NCBI RefSeq assembly: GCF_003116585.1
Contig: NZ_QEHM01000003.1
Span: 172,916-236,915, forward strand
Source: Albibacillus kandeliae
Lineage (GTDB): Bacteria; Pseudomonadota; Alphaproteobacteria; Rhodobacterales; Rhodobacteraceae
DNA: 64,000 bases
Direction of reading: 5' to 3'
Part shown: piece by piece, positions 42,883-52,217 of the stretch
Position numbering within the stretch: position 1 is the stretch's first letter
How the letters are laid out: each line of letters opens with the position of its first letter
Translations under genes and position numbers: made by a program
The notes under the pieces: model-generated
The model's input: the letters and a program-made list of their open reading frames with translations, nothing else
Database searches by the model: none
Told to the model about the DNA's origin: nothing

Positions 42883-43761
42883 CTACATCTGCCGCGCGGC
42901 CCGCCGCAGCCACGAGACGAAATCGCGGGCCGAGGCGCGCAGCACGCCGGGCCGCGTCACGATGTGATAGCCCTCGCCCTCGCGCGGTTCCTCGAACAGG
43001 ATCACCAGCCGCCCGGCGGCCACGTCGGCCTCGATGAAGGTCTTGGCCGTCACCGCCAGTCCCTGCCCCGCCCGCGCGCCATCGAGCACGAGGTTGCCGG
43101 GGATTTGCACCCGCTTGGTCGCCAGCCCCTCGGGCACCCCACGGTCGCGCAGCCAGTTGTTGGCCTCCGATGTGCCCAGCTCTTCCAGCCAGGGCAGTTC
43201 GGCCAGGTCGCGGGGATCCGTGATCTCGCGCCCCTCCAGCAGCGAGGGCGCGGCCGAGACAACGATATGCGTGGACAACAGTAACTGGGCATCAACCCCG
43301 GGCCAGCGCCCGGACCCGTAACGGATGGCAACGTCGATCCCGCCCGGGCGCAGTTCGGAAAGCACCGGGCTCGGGTCGATCATCAGGTTGATATCGGGAT
43401 GCGACAGGCGAAAGTCCGACAGGCGCGGCATCAGCCAACTGGCAGCGAAGGAGGGCGTGGTCGAGATGTGCAGCGGCCGCGCGGCGTCGCGCCCGGTCAG
43501 TTCCTGCACCACGTTCAGGATGGTGCCGAAGCCCGCCGTGAGAACCTGCGCAAGCTGCTGCCCCTCGGCGGTCAGCTCAAGACTGCGCCCCGAGCGGAAC
43601 ACCAGCGCAACGCCAAGATGGGTCTCGAGCGCTCGGATATGCTGGCTGATGGCCGCATGGGTCACGTTGAGCGCATCGCCCGCCTGTTCCAGCGTCCCGC
43701 TCTCGGCAAAGGCCGCAAAGGCGCGCAGGGCTGCGAGCGGAGGCATGTCTCGCCAGTTCAT
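42883..43761 (-). CDS. LysR-family transcriptional regulator (GcvA-like)
   Basis: A 292-aa regulator. The winged helix-turn-helix is at residues 5-65 (LAALRAFAAFAESGTLEQAG, NVTHAAISQHIRALETHLGV). The substrate-binding domain follows (GGIDVAIRYGSGRWPGVDAQ), as in GcvA-like members. I use ATG 43761 (MNWRDMPPL); the open frame extends upstream to 44169 but that part has no family similarity. LysR proteins commonly regulate a divergent neighbour, which here is the pair of tiny ORFs at 43861-44154. Ligand unknown. Confidence 0.92.
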   Translation of the reverse strand: MNWRDMPPLAALRAFAAFAESGTLEQAGDALNVTHAAISQHIRALETHLGVALVFRSGRSLELTAEGQQLAQVLTAGFGTILNVVQELTGRDAARPLHISTTPSFAASWLMPRLSDFRLSHPDINLMIDPSPVLSELRPGGIDVAIRYGSGRWPGVDAQLLLSTHIVVSAAPSLLEGREITDPRDLAELPWLEELGTSEANNWLRDRGVPEGLATKRVQIPGNLVLDGARAGQGLAVTAKTFIEADVAAGRLVILFEEPREGEGYHIVTRPGVLRASARDFVSWLRRAARQM

Positions 43762-43860
43762 ATGTAATCCCAGCTTACAGATTGCATTTCTGATTGAGTC
43801 GCATTCCACGCGCTTTGGGTCAAGTATGAGCATCAGAACCCGCCACACGAGGAGATCGCC

Positions 43861-43974
43861 ATGCTTATCGGAATACTCGCTAAATCTTTCATGACAGCCA
43901 GCCGGACCGACACGGCACGCCCGGACCGCACCCGGCGGCGGAAGCCCACCCACTGGTACTGGTGGAGGACCTGA
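43861..43974 (+). CDS. Tiny Arg/Trp-rich ORF divergent from LysR; leader-peptide-like
   Basis: A 37-codon ORF preceded by an excellent Shine-Dalgarno (GAGGAG, 6 bases before the ATG). The peptide ends RTRRRKPTHWYWWRT, with three Trp and a Tyr just before the stop. This resembles tryptophan leader peptides (compare WWRT in E. coli TrpL), but no tryptophan gene follows; the next gene, ccoP, is on the other strand. It may be a small functional protein, a LysR target, or a trans-acting leader RNA. Confidence 0.5.
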   Translation: MLIGILAKSFMTASRTDTARPDRTRRRKPTHWYWWRT

Positions 43975-43977
43975 CCG

Positions 43978-44154
43978 ATGCGTATCCCCGGAAAAAGCCT
44001 CTTCGTCATCGACTTCCCTGCTGGTCTGAGGGCCGGGGGCACCTGCGTCCCCGCCCGGCCGGTGCCACCCTCCCGGCCACGCCGCAAGCGCTGGCTGACG
44101 GCCGGTCACTGGTGGCTCCAGTCGCCCGGCTGCATCGACCCCTTCCGCTTGTAA
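43978..44154 (+). CDS. Second tiny ORF with HWW motif, possibly an RNA structure instead
   Basis: A 58-codon ORF starting 3 bp after the previous stop, with GGAGG about 10 bases upstream. It repeats the pattern ARP...RPRRK...HWW of the first ORF. The same DNA contains complementary GGCCGGG and CCCGGCC segments that could form alternative hairpins, so the region may act as RNA and the ORF may not be translated. Unrecognised. Confidence 0.4.
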   Translation: MRIPGKSLFVIDFPAGLRAGGTCVPARPVPPSRPRRKRWLTAGHWWLQSPGCIDPFRL

Positions 44155-44160
44155 CGACAA

Positions 44161-44188
44161 GGGCCGCACCCTTTTCAGGATGCGGCCC
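44161..44188 (+). terminator. Hairpin after the tiny ORFs
   Basis: GGGCCGCA (44161-44168) pairs with TGCGGCCC (44181-44188); a TTTT run lies in the loop. No U-tract follows, so termination strength is uncertain. Confidence 0.45.
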
Positions 44189-44242
44189 AGTCCGATGCCG
44201 GTGCCTCAGGAAACGCGCGAACAGATCGAGGCATCGTCACCG

Positions 44243-44273
44243 AAACGCCCGGACCCGCCAAGGCCGGGCGTTT
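44243..44273. terminator. Bidirectional terminator between the tiny ORFs and ccoP
   Basis: AAACGCCCGG and CCGGGCGTTT form a 10-bp perfect stem with A- and T-tracts at the ends, so it can end transcripts from the plus strand and the ccoNOQP operon, whose last stop lies 13 bp away. Confidence 0.75.
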
Positions 44274-44285
44274 CCCTTGCTCAGC

Positions 44286-45158
44286 TCACTCGCCGCCGCC
44301 GAGCTGGTGGACGTAGGTGGCAACCGCGCGGATTTCGGCCTCGGTCAGCTTGTCGGCCCAGCTGGGCATCACCCCGAACCGTGCGTTGGTGACGGTCTGG
44401 ACCAGCGTGTCGTAGTCGCCGCCGTAGAGCCAGATCGCGTCGGAAAGGTCCGGCGCGCCAAGGTCGCGATCGCCGACCCCGCCCTCCATATGGCACGAGA
44501 CGCAGTTGTCTTCGAAGACGACCTGCCCCTCGGCCACGAGGCTGGCATCGTTCGGCGTCCCCGAGAGCGACTGCACATAGTTCACGACCTGCGCGATCTG
44601 GGTGCGGTCGAGGATGCCGTCGCGGCCAAAAGCCGGCATCTCGGAATAGTGCGCGTCGGGGTCGGTCTCGTTGCGGATACCGTGGCTGATCGTGGTATGG
44701 ATCGCCTCGATATCGCCCCCCCACAGCCAGTCGTCGTCCAGCAGGTTGGGATAACCTTTGGCCCCTGCGGCACCGGCGCCGTGGCACTGGGCGCACCATG
44801 TGCGGAACACGGCCCCGCCCGCCGAGACAGCATAGCCGTCCAGCTCGGGATCACCTGCGATCGCGGTCAGCTCGACCGAGGCCAGCTTGTCGTTGATCGC
44901 CGCGTTCGCGGCCTCGGCGGCGGCAATCTCCTCCGCCACCTGCGCCCGGGTCGAGAACCCGAGCAGACCCGAGGTCGCGCCGTTGATCAGCGGCCAGGCC
45001 GGGAAGGCGATGGTATAGCCGATGCCCCAGATGATGGTCAGGTAGAAGGTATAGAGCCACCAGCGCGGCAGGGGATTGTTGAATTCCTCGATCCCGTCCC
45101 ACTCGTGGCCCGTGGTTTCCGGATCGCCGGGCCTCTTGTCTGTCGTGTGCTGGCTCAT
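44286..45158 (-). CDS. ccoP: CcoP (FixP) diheme subunit of cbb3 oxidase
   Basis: A 290-aa membrane-anchored cytochrome c. An N-terminal hairpin region ([20 protein letters not shown]) is followed by two heme c sites ([11 protein letters not shown] and CVSCHMEGG) with Met ligands nearby. It passes electrons to CcoO and CcoN. It overlaps ccoQ by 4 bp and is last in ccoNOQP. Confidence 0.97.
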   Translation of the reverse strand: MSQHTTDKRPGDPETTGHEWDGIEEFNNPLPRWWLYTFYLTIIWGIGYTIAFPAWPLINGATSGLLGFSTRAQVAEEIAAAEAANAAINDKLASVELTAIAGDPELDGYAVSAGGAVFRTWCAQCHGAGAAGAKGYPNLLDDDWLWGGDIEAIHTTISHGIRNETDPDAHYSEMPAFGRDGILDRTQIAQVVNYVQSLSGTPNDASLVAEGQVVFEDNCVSCHMEGGVGDRDLGAPDLSDAIWLYGGDYDTLVQTVTNARFGVMPSWADKLTEAEIRAVATYVHQLGGGE

Positions 45159-45340
45159 TTTCCCGTCTCCTCGGCTTGCGCGGGCTTGTCGGCGTTGCGG
45201 AACGGAATGTCGGCCGTGTCCGCGTAGGTCTTGCTGCTGCCCGGGCGGAACACCCAGAGGACTATCCCCACGAAGAAGAGGAACAGGAACAGCAGCATCC
45301 AGCTGTCGGCGAAGTGTCTCAGTAGTGTGTAGAGTTCCAT
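45155..45340 (-). CDS. ccoQ: CcoQ (FixQ) small cbb3 oxidase subunit
   Basis: A 61-aa protein with a single membrane helix (about residues 13-31; [19 protein letters not shown]) followed by a short polar tail, the standard CcoQ form. It stabilises CcoP in the complex. It lies 9 bp after ccoO and overlaps ccoP by 4 bp. Confidence 0.95.
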   Translation of the reverse strand: MELYTLLRHFADSWMLLFLFLFFVGIVLWVFRPGSSKTYADTADIPFRNADKPAQAEETGK

Positions 45341-45349
45341 CGTGTCACC

Positions 45350-46111
45350 TCAGCGGCTTGCATCGGGCGTGAAGGTCGAGAAATCGACCAGCGTGCCCAG
45401 CATCTGGAGGTAGGCGATCAGCGCATCGGCCTCGGAGATCCCGGGCAGACCGTCGAAGTTGCGCACCTGGACCTTGTCGCCGTAGCGCTCGAGCAGACCG
45501 TCGTAGTCGCTGTCCGGGTCGGCCTGCGCCGAGAAGTCCGCGACCGCGTTCTCGATCATCTCGTCGCTGTAGGGCACCCCAACGATGCGGTGGGTCTCCA
45601 GCAGGTCGCGGATGTAATCGCCCTCGATCAGCTTGTTCTCGAGAAAGCCGTACTTCGGCATCACCGACTCGGGCACCACCGACTGCGGGTCGCGCAGGTG
45701 GTCGCGGTGCCATTCGTCCGAGTAGCGGCCGCCGACGCGGGCCAGGTCGGGCCCGGTCCGCTTGGAGCCCCATTGGAACGGGTGGTCGTACATCGACTCC
45801 GCCGCAAGACTGTAGTGGCCATAGCGCTCGTCCTCGTCGCGCATCGGGCGGATCATCTGGCTGTGGCAGACGTAGCAGCCCTCGCGGATGTAGATCTCGC
45901 GGCCCGTGAGTTCGAGCGGGGTGTAGGGGCGCATCCCCTCCACCTTTTCGATGGTGTTTTCCAGGTAGAACAGCGGGACGATCTGGACGAGGCCCCCGAT
46001 GGTCACCACGAGGAAGCTGAAGATCAGCAGCAGCGTGGCGTTCTTCTCGAGGATCTTGTGCCGGTCGAGGATCGACTTTTTCCGCGGAGCGTTGGTTTCG
46101 GTCGTAGCCAT
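45350..46111 (-). CDS. ccoO: CcoO (FixO) monoheme subunit of cbb3 oxidase
   Basis: A 253-aa membrane-anchored monoheme cytochrome c. An N-terminal membrane helix covers about residues 25-50. The heme site is [18 protein letters not shown], diagnostic of CcoO. The C-terminal region reads [16 protein letters not shown]. Starts 14 bp after ccoN. Confidence 0.97.
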   Translation of the reverse strand: MATTETNAPRKKSILDRHKILEKNATLLLIFSFLVVTIGGLVQIVPLFYLENTIEKVEGMRPYTPLELTGREIYIREGCYVCHSQMIRPMRDEDERYGHYSLAAESMYDHPFQWGSKRTGPDLARVGGRYSDEWHRDHLRDPQSVVPESVMPKYGFLENKLIEGDYIRDLLETHRIVGVPYSDEMIENAVADFSAQADPDSDYDGLLERYGDKVQVRNFDGLPGISEADALIAYLQMLGTLVDFSTFTPDASR

Positions 46112-46125
46112 TCTGACGACCCTCC

Positions 46126-47730
<1,605 letters not shown>

Positions 47731-47825
47731 ATTTCTGTCCCTTTGCCGTTGCCCGATTGCGGCGCGGGCGCCGTCCGGACGAATTGGTTCTGTGGTCTAA
47801 ATGGATAAAGTCTACTTCGAGTACC

Positions 47826-47839
47826 TTGATCTGCATCAA
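47826..47839. promoter_or_regulatory. FnrL/FNR box between ccoN and the usp gene
   Basis: TTGATCTGCATCAA, a perfect palindrome, is centred about 102 bp before ccoN and 97 bp before the divergent universal stress gene, so it could serve either or both. The identical 14-mer occurs at 52169-52182. Confidence 0.88.
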
Positions 47840-47929
47840 GATCGCCTTTTCCGTTCCGTGAGATAGATTACCATAGACAAGGCCGGTTACGCTGGCCTGT
47901 GCTCCGAAAATTTAACCACGGGGACCAAA

Positions 47930-48769
47930 ATGGCCTACAAATCGCTCCTGTCCGTGCTGACCTCGGTGAACCTCTCCGATACGGCGCTGGACCACCTCGT
48001 CGCGCTGGCGGATCATTTCTCCGCCCATGCCGAAGCGCTCTGCCTCGGCGTGGACCGGACCCAGACCAGCTATTACTACGCGGGCGCGAGTGCCGTCGTG
48101 CTGCAGGAAACCCTGGATCGCGCCAATGCCGAGGCGGCCGAGGTTCTCGCCCATGCCAATGACAAGCTCTCCAAATGCGGCGTGCGCTGGTCCAGCGAGA
48201 GCGGTGTCGCCCAGATCGCCGACCTGAGCCGCCATGTCGCCCACCGCGCGCGGTTCTCCGACCTCGTCGTGCTGCCCAAACCCTATGGCGAGGGCCGGGG
48301 CCCCGAGGTCGAAGGCGTGGTGGAAGCCGCCCTGTTCGAGGGCCGCGCTCCCGTTCTGGTCGTGCCCCAGGGCAGTGCCCCGGTGACCGCACCCAAGACG
48401 GTGCTGGTGGCCTGGAACGAAAGCATCGAGGGGCTGGCCGCCGCGCGCAAGGCTCTGCCCTTCCTCGTCGGCGCCGAAACCGTGCGCATCGTGGTCATCG
48501 ACCCGCCGCAGCACGGACCGGAACGGTCCGATCCGGGCGGCATGCTCAGCCAGATGCTCTCGCGCCACGGGGCACGCTGCGAGATCGACGTGCTCTCGCG
48601 TACCATGCCCAAGATTTCGGACATCCTGAACCGTCACGCCACCGATACCGGCGCGGACATGGTGGTGATGGGCGCCTACGGCCATTCCCGCTTCCGCGAG
48701 GCGATCCTCGGAGGCGCCACCCGCTACATGCTGGAACAAGCCACGATCCCGGTTCTGATGGCGCACTGA
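47930..48769 (+). CDS. Universal stress protein (UspA family)
   Basis: A 279-aa cytoplasmic protein. The N-terminal half is a degenerate Usp-like domain; the C-terminal half is a canonical one ending with the nucleotide-binding pattern GAYGHSRFREAILGGATRYM. Tandem Usp proteins often accompany cbb3 oxidase genes in alphaproteobacteria and respond to low oxygen. It shares the intergenic FnrL box with ccoN. Its precise role is not known. Confidence 0.9.
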   Translation: MAYKSLLSVLTSVNLSDTALDHLVALADHFSAHAEALCLGVDRTQTSYYYAGASAVVLQETLDRANAEAAEVLAHANDKLSKCGVRWSSESGVAQIADLSRHVAHRARFSDLVVLPKPYGEGRGPEVEGVVEAALFEGRAPVLVVPQGSAPVTAPKTVLVAWNESIEGLAAARKALPFLVGAETVRIVVIDPPQHGPERSDPGGMLSQMLSRHGARCEIDVLSRTMPKISDILNRHATDTGADMVVMGAYGHSRFREAILGGATRYMLEQATIPVLMAH

Positions 48770-48795
48770 CGCCGCGCCGACCGCCAGACACGACG

Positions 48796-48827
48796 CGACC
48801 CGGGCACCGAAATGCCCGGGTCGTTTT
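48796..48827 (+). terminator. Rho-independent terminator after usp
   Basis: CGACCCGGGCA and TGCCCGGGTCG form an 11-bp stem with a CCGAAA loop, followed by TTTT. It lies 27 bp after the usp stop, between convergent genes. Confidence 0.9.
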
Positions 48828-48859
48828 CGTTTCAGCCAAAGCGGTCCGGAAGGCGCCGG

Positions 48860-49915
48860 TCAGGCGGCCTTGCGACGGCGCAGGAAGGCGAAGGCGCCGA
48901 GGCCACCCAGCAGCAGCGGCAGGCCGGCCGGCAGCGGAACCGGCGAGGTCAGCGAGTCGACGACTTCGCGGGTCAGCAGCGAGTAGTTGGTGAACAGACC
49001 GTCCATGCCAGCCGCGATCCAGTAGCTCTGGGTGTCGAAGGCCGAGTCATAGTCGGACTGGTTGAAGGTCCAGCCGTGCACGGCGAGGCCAAGCTCGTGG
49101 GCCGCCGCGATGAACTCCGGGCTCAGGTCATAGCCGAGGTAGACGCCGACGCCGTCCGCGAAGAGCGCGAGGTCGCTCAGCAGGTTGATGGTGCCCGTGG
49201 GGTAGTCGTAGACGCCGAAACCGTCGTCGGTCAGCATGACGTAGCCCAGAACGGCGATCTGGTTGTCCATGTCCAGTTCGTCCTGGATGTCGGCCAGTTC
49301 CTTGGCACCCACGGCGCTGAAGGTCTGAACGAAGGAGTTGTCCGAGGCCTCGGTAAAGCCGTTGGCCTTCATCTCGGTCAGGATCTGGCGGTTCATGGTT
49401 TCCGCGCTGGGAACCTTGGCCTCCGGGTAGATGCCGATGACATCACCGGTGGAGCTGTTGTGCGCGTTCACCAGGTCCATGACTTCCTGAAACGTCGGAA
49501 CCTTGAACGGGTCGCTCATCGACGGGGTATAGCCGGGGTACTCGGTCGACGCGGTGCTGCTCGCGGGCTCGACCGTCAGGGACTTGATCTCTTCCAGCGT
49601 GAAGTCGCTGACGAGGTAACCGCCGTTGCGGGGCTCGAACAGGTCTTCGACGTTGGTGGTGCGGGTCAGCGTGCTGTCGTGCATGGCGACGAGAACGCCA
49701 TCCGCGGTGGTTTGCAGGTCGGGCTCGACGATGTCGGCGCCCATCTGGATCGCCAGTTCATAGGCGGCCAGCGTGTGCTCGGGGAGGTAGCCGCTGGCGC
49801 CGCGGTGGGCGATGATCAGCGGGGCTTCGCCCGACAGGGTGTTGTAGGTGGCGGCAAAAGTGGGGGAGGCCAGCGTCACGGCAAGCGCCGCGCCGGTCAC
49901 GAGGGAGCGAAACAT
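48860..49915 (-). CDS. Secreted glycerophosphodiester phosphodiesterase with VPLPA-type sorting tail
   Basis: A 351-aa enzyme that splits glycerophosphodiesters to glycerol-3-phosphate and an alcohol. Signal peptide 1-21 (AALAVTLASPTFAA). The catalytic core has HRGASGYLPEHT, EPDLQTTADGVLVAMHD and a late VHGWTFN. The C-terminus (SPVPLPAGLPLLLGG, a hydrophobic helix, then RRRKAA) is the VPLPA/PEP-CTERM type signal that exosortase processes in Rhodobacteraceae. So the protein is probably exported and released at the surface. It stands alone, convergent with usp. Confidence 0.92.
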   Translation of the reverse strand: MFRSLVTGAALAVTLASPTFAATYNTLSGEAPLIIAHRGASGYLPEHTLAAYELAIQMGADIVEPDLQTTADGVLVAMHDSTLTRTTNVEDLFEPRNGGYLVSDFTLEEIKSLTVEPASSTASTEYPGYTPSMSDPFKVPTFQEVMDLVNAHNSSTGDVIGIYPEAKVPSAETMNRQILTEMKANGFTEASDNSFVQTFSAVGAKELADIQDELDMDNQIAVLGYVMLTDDGFGVYDYPTGTINLLSDLALFADGVGVYLGYDLSPEFIAAAHELGLAVHGWTFNQSDYDSAFDTQSYWIAAGMDGLFTNYSLLTREVVDSLTSPVPLPAGLPLLLGGLGAFAFLRRRKAA

Positions 49916-50092
49916 GGGAGGTCCTGTTCAAACTGTGGCAATTTCTGGGCGCCAATGCGCCAACACTGCGGCAATAGCCCGAAAGTACGACAGTTTTTCT
50001 AGGTTATTGTCACAAACAGGAAACAAGTTAACGACAACGTAGCCCCACACCCCGCCTGCTCATACCAGTTGACGCAACGACGGCGCCGCGCT

Positions 50093-50185
50093 ATGCGGCC
50101 TGCCATGTACGCCCTGATCGTGACCAAGAAGACCACCACCAAGACCACCGCTCCGGCGGGGGTCGCGTTGGTGTGCGCAGGGTAA
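50093..50185 (+). CDS. Thr/Lys-rich leader peptide upstream of asd
   Basis: A short ORF with a choice of in-frame ATGs at 50093 and 50105, ending TAA at 50185. The peptide contains the run TKKTTTKTT: six Thr and three Lys codons in nine. Asd supplies the common pathway to threonine, lysine and methionine, so the codon bias matches the end products. Shine-Dalgarno is weak. Overlapping RNA structures downstream support an attenuator. Confidence 0.75.
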   Translation: MRPAMYALIVTKKTTTKTTAPAGVALVCAG

Positions 50186-50253
50186 CGACAAGAGCCTGAC
50201 ACCAACCAGCCCCGCCGGAGACGGACGGGGCAGATGCATCAGGCACCCCGTCC
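50151..50253 (+). promoter_or_regulatory. Attenuator-like set of mutually exclusive hairpins before asd
   Basis: Segment 1 CTCCGGCGGGG (50151-50161, inside the leader ORF) is perfectly complementary to segment 2 CCCCGCCGGAG (50210-50220). Segment 2 can instead pair with segment 3 (GCCCCG with CGGGGC at 50226-50231). Segment 3 GGACGGGG (50223-50230) is perfectly complementary to segment 4 CCCCGTCC (50246-50253). This is the 1:2, 2:3, 3:4 logic of ribosome-mediated attenuation. No U-tract follows segment 4, so the output may act on translation or Rho. Confidence 0.7.
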
Positions 50254-50284
50254 CTCTCGGCCCAGACCGGAAAAGAGAGAGACC

Positions 50285-51346
50285 ATGAACGACCAACCCC
50301 GCGAGATTTCCCCCGCCGCTATCCCCGCTGACGGCTCGGCCCCCGTCGTCGCAATCGTCGGCGCCACCGGCGCCGTCGGCGTCGAACTGATGCAGTGCCT
50401 CGAGAGCCGCAACTTCCCACTCTCGCGCCTGCGCCTGCTGGCCTCTGCCCGCTCGGCCGGCCAGCGCCTGCCGTTCCGTGGCGAGGACCTCGTCGTCGAG
50501 GAACTGACCGAGGACAGCTTCGAGGGCGTGGACATCGCCCTGTTCTCGGCGGGCGCCACCATCTCGCGCAAGTTCGCCCCCATCGCAGTCGCCGCCGGTG
50601 CCCGCGTGATCGACAACTCCTCGGCCTTCCGCATGGACGCGGACGTGCCGCTCGTCGTCCCCGAGGTGAACCCCGCCGCGATGAGCGCCCAGGACGGCAT
50701 CATCGCCAACCCCAACTGCGTCGCCGCGATCATGACCGTCGCGCTGGCCCCGCTGCACCGTGCCCACCCGGTCCGCCGCCTGCAGGTGGCGACCTATCAG
50801 GCCGCGTCGGGCGCCGGGGCCGCCGCGATGCAGGAACTGCGCGACGCCACCGCCGCCGCGCTGGCGGGCGAGGCCTTTACCCCGACCGTCCTGCCGCACC
50901 CCTATGCCTTCAACCTGTTCAGCCACAATGCCGAGGTCGATCCCGAAAGCGGTTACAACGGCGAGGAACTGAAGGTCATCGCCGAGACCCGCCGCATCCT
51001 GGACCTGCCCGAGCTGCCGGTCGGCATCACCTGCATCCGCGTCCCCGTCCTGCGCGCCCACGCAATGGCCGTCACCGTGGAATTCGACGAACCCGTCGCC
51101 CCGGAAGAGGCCCGCGCCCTGATCGAGGCGGGGGCCGGTCTGCGCCTTGTCGACGATGTCGCCGCCAACCACTTCCCCATGCCCTGCGAAGTCACCGGGC
51201 GCGAGGAAGTGCTGGTCGGCCGTATCCGCCGCGACCTTGGCGACCCCTCGGGCCGCAGCCTGTCGCTGTTCATCGTCGGTGACCAGCTTCTGAAGGGCGC
51301 AGCGCTGAACGCGGTCCAAATCGCCGAGACCGTTCTGGCCGGTTGA
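50285..51346 (+). CDS. asd: Aspartate-semialdehyde dehydrogenase
   Basis: A 353-aa NADPH enzyme converting aspartyl phosphate to aspartate semialdehyde. The nucleotide-binding motif is VAIVGATGAVGVELMQ near residue 22. The active-site Cys lies in ANPNCVAAIM. The substrate-binding region is HAMAVTVEFDEP. I use ATG 50285 (MNDQ); an in-frame upstream ATG at 50234 falls inside the attenuator and is unlikely. It is slightly longer than usual (about 335-345) at the N-terminus. A leader peptide and hairpins upstream suggest control by Thr/Lys supply. Confidence 0.96.
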   Translation: MNDQPREISPAAIPADGSAPVVAIVGATGAVGVELMQCLESRNFPLSRLRLLASARSAGQRLPFRGEDLVVEELTEDSFEGVDIALFSAGATISRKFAPIAVAAGARVIDNSSAFRMDADVPLVVPEVNPAAMSAQDGIIANPNCVAAIMTVALAPLHRAHPVRRLQVATYQAASGAGAAAMQELRDATAAALAGEAFTPTVLPHPYAFNLFSHNAEVDPESGYNGEELKVIAETRRILDLPELPVGITCIRVPVLRAHAMAVTVEFDEPVAPEEARALIEAGAGLRLVDDVAANHFPMPCEVTGREEVLVGRIRRDLGDPSGRSLSLFIVGDQLLKGAALNAVQIAETVLAG

Positions 51347-51361
51347 TCGGCACAAACGAAA

Positions 51362-51393
51362 CCGGGGCCGCCGCGACATGCGGACGGCCCCGG
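51362..51393. terminator. Hairpin between convergent asd and fnrL
   Basis: CCGGGGCCG (51362-51370) pairs with CGGCCCCGG (51385-51393). U-tracts are poor on both sides, so it may be a weak bidirectional terminator. Confidence 0.6.
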
Positions 51394-51412
51394 CTGATTC
51401 CGAAGGAAACTC

Positions 51413-52156
51413 TCAGATCAGGTGACCGCCGTCGCTGTCGTCACCGGCTTCTTCCAGCAGGCGGTCCATGTCCGGCACAACCACGTGGCGCTTGCCTTCC
51501 AGCACGATGACCCCGTCGCGCTTCAGCGCCGAGACCTGCCGGCTCACCGTCTCCAGCGTCAGGCCAAGGTAGTCCGCCATCGCCTCGCGGGTCAGCGGCA
51601 GGTCGAAGGCAACCGCCTTCGACGCGGGCTGGGCCACTTGCGCCGGATCCCGGCGTGCGATGATGCTCAGCAGGCTGGCGATCTTCTCGCGCGCGGTCTT
51701 GCGCCCCAGCACCAGCATCCATTCCCGCGCCGCATCCAGTTCGTCCAGCGTCATTTCCAGCAGGCGATGCGAAATGTGCGGCGTCTCGCGCATCATCTTT
51801 TCGAACGGCTTCTTGCGAAAGCAGCACATCACCACGTCCGTGGTCGCGGTCACGTCATAGGCCGAGCCCTCGCGCCCCGGACGGCCGACGAAATCGGAAG
51901 GCAGCAGCAAACCGACCATCTGCGTGCGCCCGTCCTCCATCGCCTGGGTCAGCGAGGCGACCCCTGAGACGACGGAGCCGACGAAGTCCATCTTGTCGTT
52001 CGACCAGATGATCGTCTGACCCGCTTCGAAGCTGCGGTAGTACTTGATCTCCTCCAGCCGCTCGAGTTCCTCGCCCTCGCACCGCGCACAGACGGCGCGG
52101 TGGCGGATCGGACAGTCGCTGCAATTGGGGGCAATCGATTTGCTGGGCGCGTTCAT
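51413..52156 (-). CDS. fnrL: FnrL, oxygen-responsive Crp/Fnr-family regulator
   Basis: A 247-aa regulator. The N-terminal Cys cluster (Cys12, 15, 22, 25; NCSDCPIRHRAVCARC) plus the central Cys111/112 would hold an oxygen-labile [4Fe-4S] cluster. The C-terminal helix-turn-helix LTLETVSRQVSALKR carries the Glu and Ser-Arg pair that read TTGA half-sites. I chose ATG 52156; the frame is open to 52228, but that part covers the FnrL box and hemN promoter. A box 13 bp upstream suggests autoregulation. Expected targets in this window are ccoGHIS, ccoNOQP/usp and hemN. Confidence 0.96.
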   Translation of the reverse strand: MNAPSKSIAPNCSDCPIRHRAVCARCEGEELERLEEIKYYRSFEAGQTIIWSNDKMDFVGSVVSGVASLTQAMEDGRTQMVGLLLPSDFVGRPGREGSAYDVTATTDVVMCCFRKKPFEKMMRETPHISHRLLEMTLDELDAAREWMLVLGRKTAREKIASLLSIIARRDPAQVAQPASKAVAFDLPLTREAMADYLGLTLETVSRQVSALKRDGVIVLEGKRHVVVPDMDRLLEEAGDDSDGGHLI

Positions 52157-52168
52157 AATGGAAGCCGG

Positions 52169-52182
52169 TTGATCTGCATCAA
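52169..52182. promoter_or_regulatory. FnrL/FNR box between fnrL and hemN
   Basis: TTGATCTGCATCAA, identical to the box at 47826. Its centre lies 19.5 bp before the fnrL ATG, a position suited to repression or autocontrol, and 42.5 bp before the hemN ATG, a position suited to activation of hemN. Confidence 0.9.
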
Positions 52183-52217
52183 TGCGATGCGCTGAGGGTA
52201 CATTTAATTCTCCCAAC

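Noticed and set aside
43762-44169. Upstream extension of the LysR regulator to 428 residues
   Set aside because: The family begins at the helix-turn-helix near MNWRDMPPL; the extra part has no similarity and runs over the promoter and the tiny ORFs.
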